DNA from: Latrodectus hesperus
Taxonomy: Eukaryota > Arthropoda > Arachnida > Araneae > Theridiidae
Assembly: GCA_037975125.1 (NCBI GenBank)
Contig: JAJQOW010000014.1
Span: 1,054,001 to 1,118,000, forward strand
Direction of reading: 5' to 3'
Length of the DNA stretch: 64,000 bases
Part shown: piece by piece, positions 63,679 to 64,000 of the stretch
Position numbering within the stretch: position 1 is the first letter of the stretch
How the letters are laid out: each line of letters begins with the position of its first letter
Program-made: the position numbers and the translations under genes
The notes under the pieces: model-generated
Told to the model about the DNA's origin: nothing
Database searches by the model: none
The model's input: only the letters and a program-made list of their open reading frames with translations

Positions 63679-64000
63679 ATGCGATGATAGAACGACGTGG
63701 ACGGCAGAATGGAATGAAATTGTCTTTACTGATGTGTTAACCTTCTGTCTGCAACACCACGATGGTCACATTCGAGTCTGGAGATATCGTGGAGAGAGGA
63801 TGCTGAACATTTTCTTTATGCACCACCACACTGGTCCTGCACTGGGTATTATGGTATGGGGTGGTATTGGATATCACTCTCGCACTCCTTTATTACGCTT
63901 TGCTGGTACTTTAAGAAACCAGCGCTACATCTCCGAGGGGTTGGGACCAGTTGTCCTTCCTTACCTTTAAGTATTGCCCACAGCCAGATTTCAACAGGAT
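63679..64000 (+). pseudogene. Tc1-type transposase, 5' truncated, runs off right edge
   Basis: The homology starts abruptly at CDDRTTWTAEWNEIVFTD (63679), equivalent to the middle of the transposase at 24756. The conserved FTDESRF block is altered to FTDVLTF (first Asp kept, Glu lost). It continues HIRVWRYRGERMLNIFFMHH, GIMVWGGIGYHSRTPLLRF and RNQRYISEGLGPVVLPYL, then a TAA at 63968 where Gln is expected, and ARFQQD (second Asp) at the window end. The helix-turn-helix half is missing. Closest in-window relative: the element at 24521. Confidence 0.85.

Overview
This is a eukaryotic, strongly AT-rich animal window, most likely from a spider or another arachnid. Evidence for that: several tRNA-headed SINE families with spider-type bodies, Jockey-type LINEs with an RNase H domain, many Tc1-type transposase relics, a DUF4806 gene of a kind I associate with arachnid genomes, very long (CA)n and (TA)n microsatellites, and GT-AG introns. 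There are no operons and no bacterial signals. The species assignment is inference.

Layout. 1-4520: an unexplained left edge, a GC-richer island, the 3' end of one retroposon with a (TATG)n tail, and butt-joined to it a 5'-truncated, frameshifted LINE (endonuclease end, reverse transcriptase, RNase H, zinc knuckle). 4705-6772, minus strand: a spliced DUF4806 gene that I reassembled from five exons, including a tentative 17-nt microexon; the phases close into a 186-residue protein. 7-21 kb: two copies of a roughly 253-bp MITE with 9-bp target duplications, two SINEs, an (AC)55 tract between 31-bp inverted arms, a hairpin element, a 182-bp (CA)n tract, and an internally deleted Tc1-type element with both ends and TA duplications. 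21878-23536: an intact, intronless 552-residue DNAI2-like axonemal dynein intermediate chain, the clearest protein-coding gene here. 24.5-25.9 kb: a second full-length but broken Tc1-type element containing a template-switch hairpin. 26-42 kb: mostly AT-rich non-coding DNA with a 244-bp (TA)n tract, a SINE, a GGCC-rich island (34.7-35.0 kb), a (GT)8/(AC)n hairpin tract and an internally deleted piggyBac. 42.7-53.4 kb: five decayed Tc1/mariner-superfamily relics, one of which has grown a 71-bp minisatellite. 57-64 kb: a badly decayed second LINE, four SINE copies, a 190-bp segment repeated inverted from 45 kb, and a 5'-truncated Tc1-type relic running off the right edge.

Only two loci look like functional host genes: DNAI2 (sperm or ciliary motility) and the DUF4806 gene (function unknown). 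Nothing suggests that they work together. Nearly all the other recognisable coding sequence is dead transposon. I found no new multi-gene system. The most notable items are the microexon gene, the intronless DNAI2, the MULE-like MITE pair, the GGCC-rich island, and several structural oddities produced by template switching and inverted repetition.
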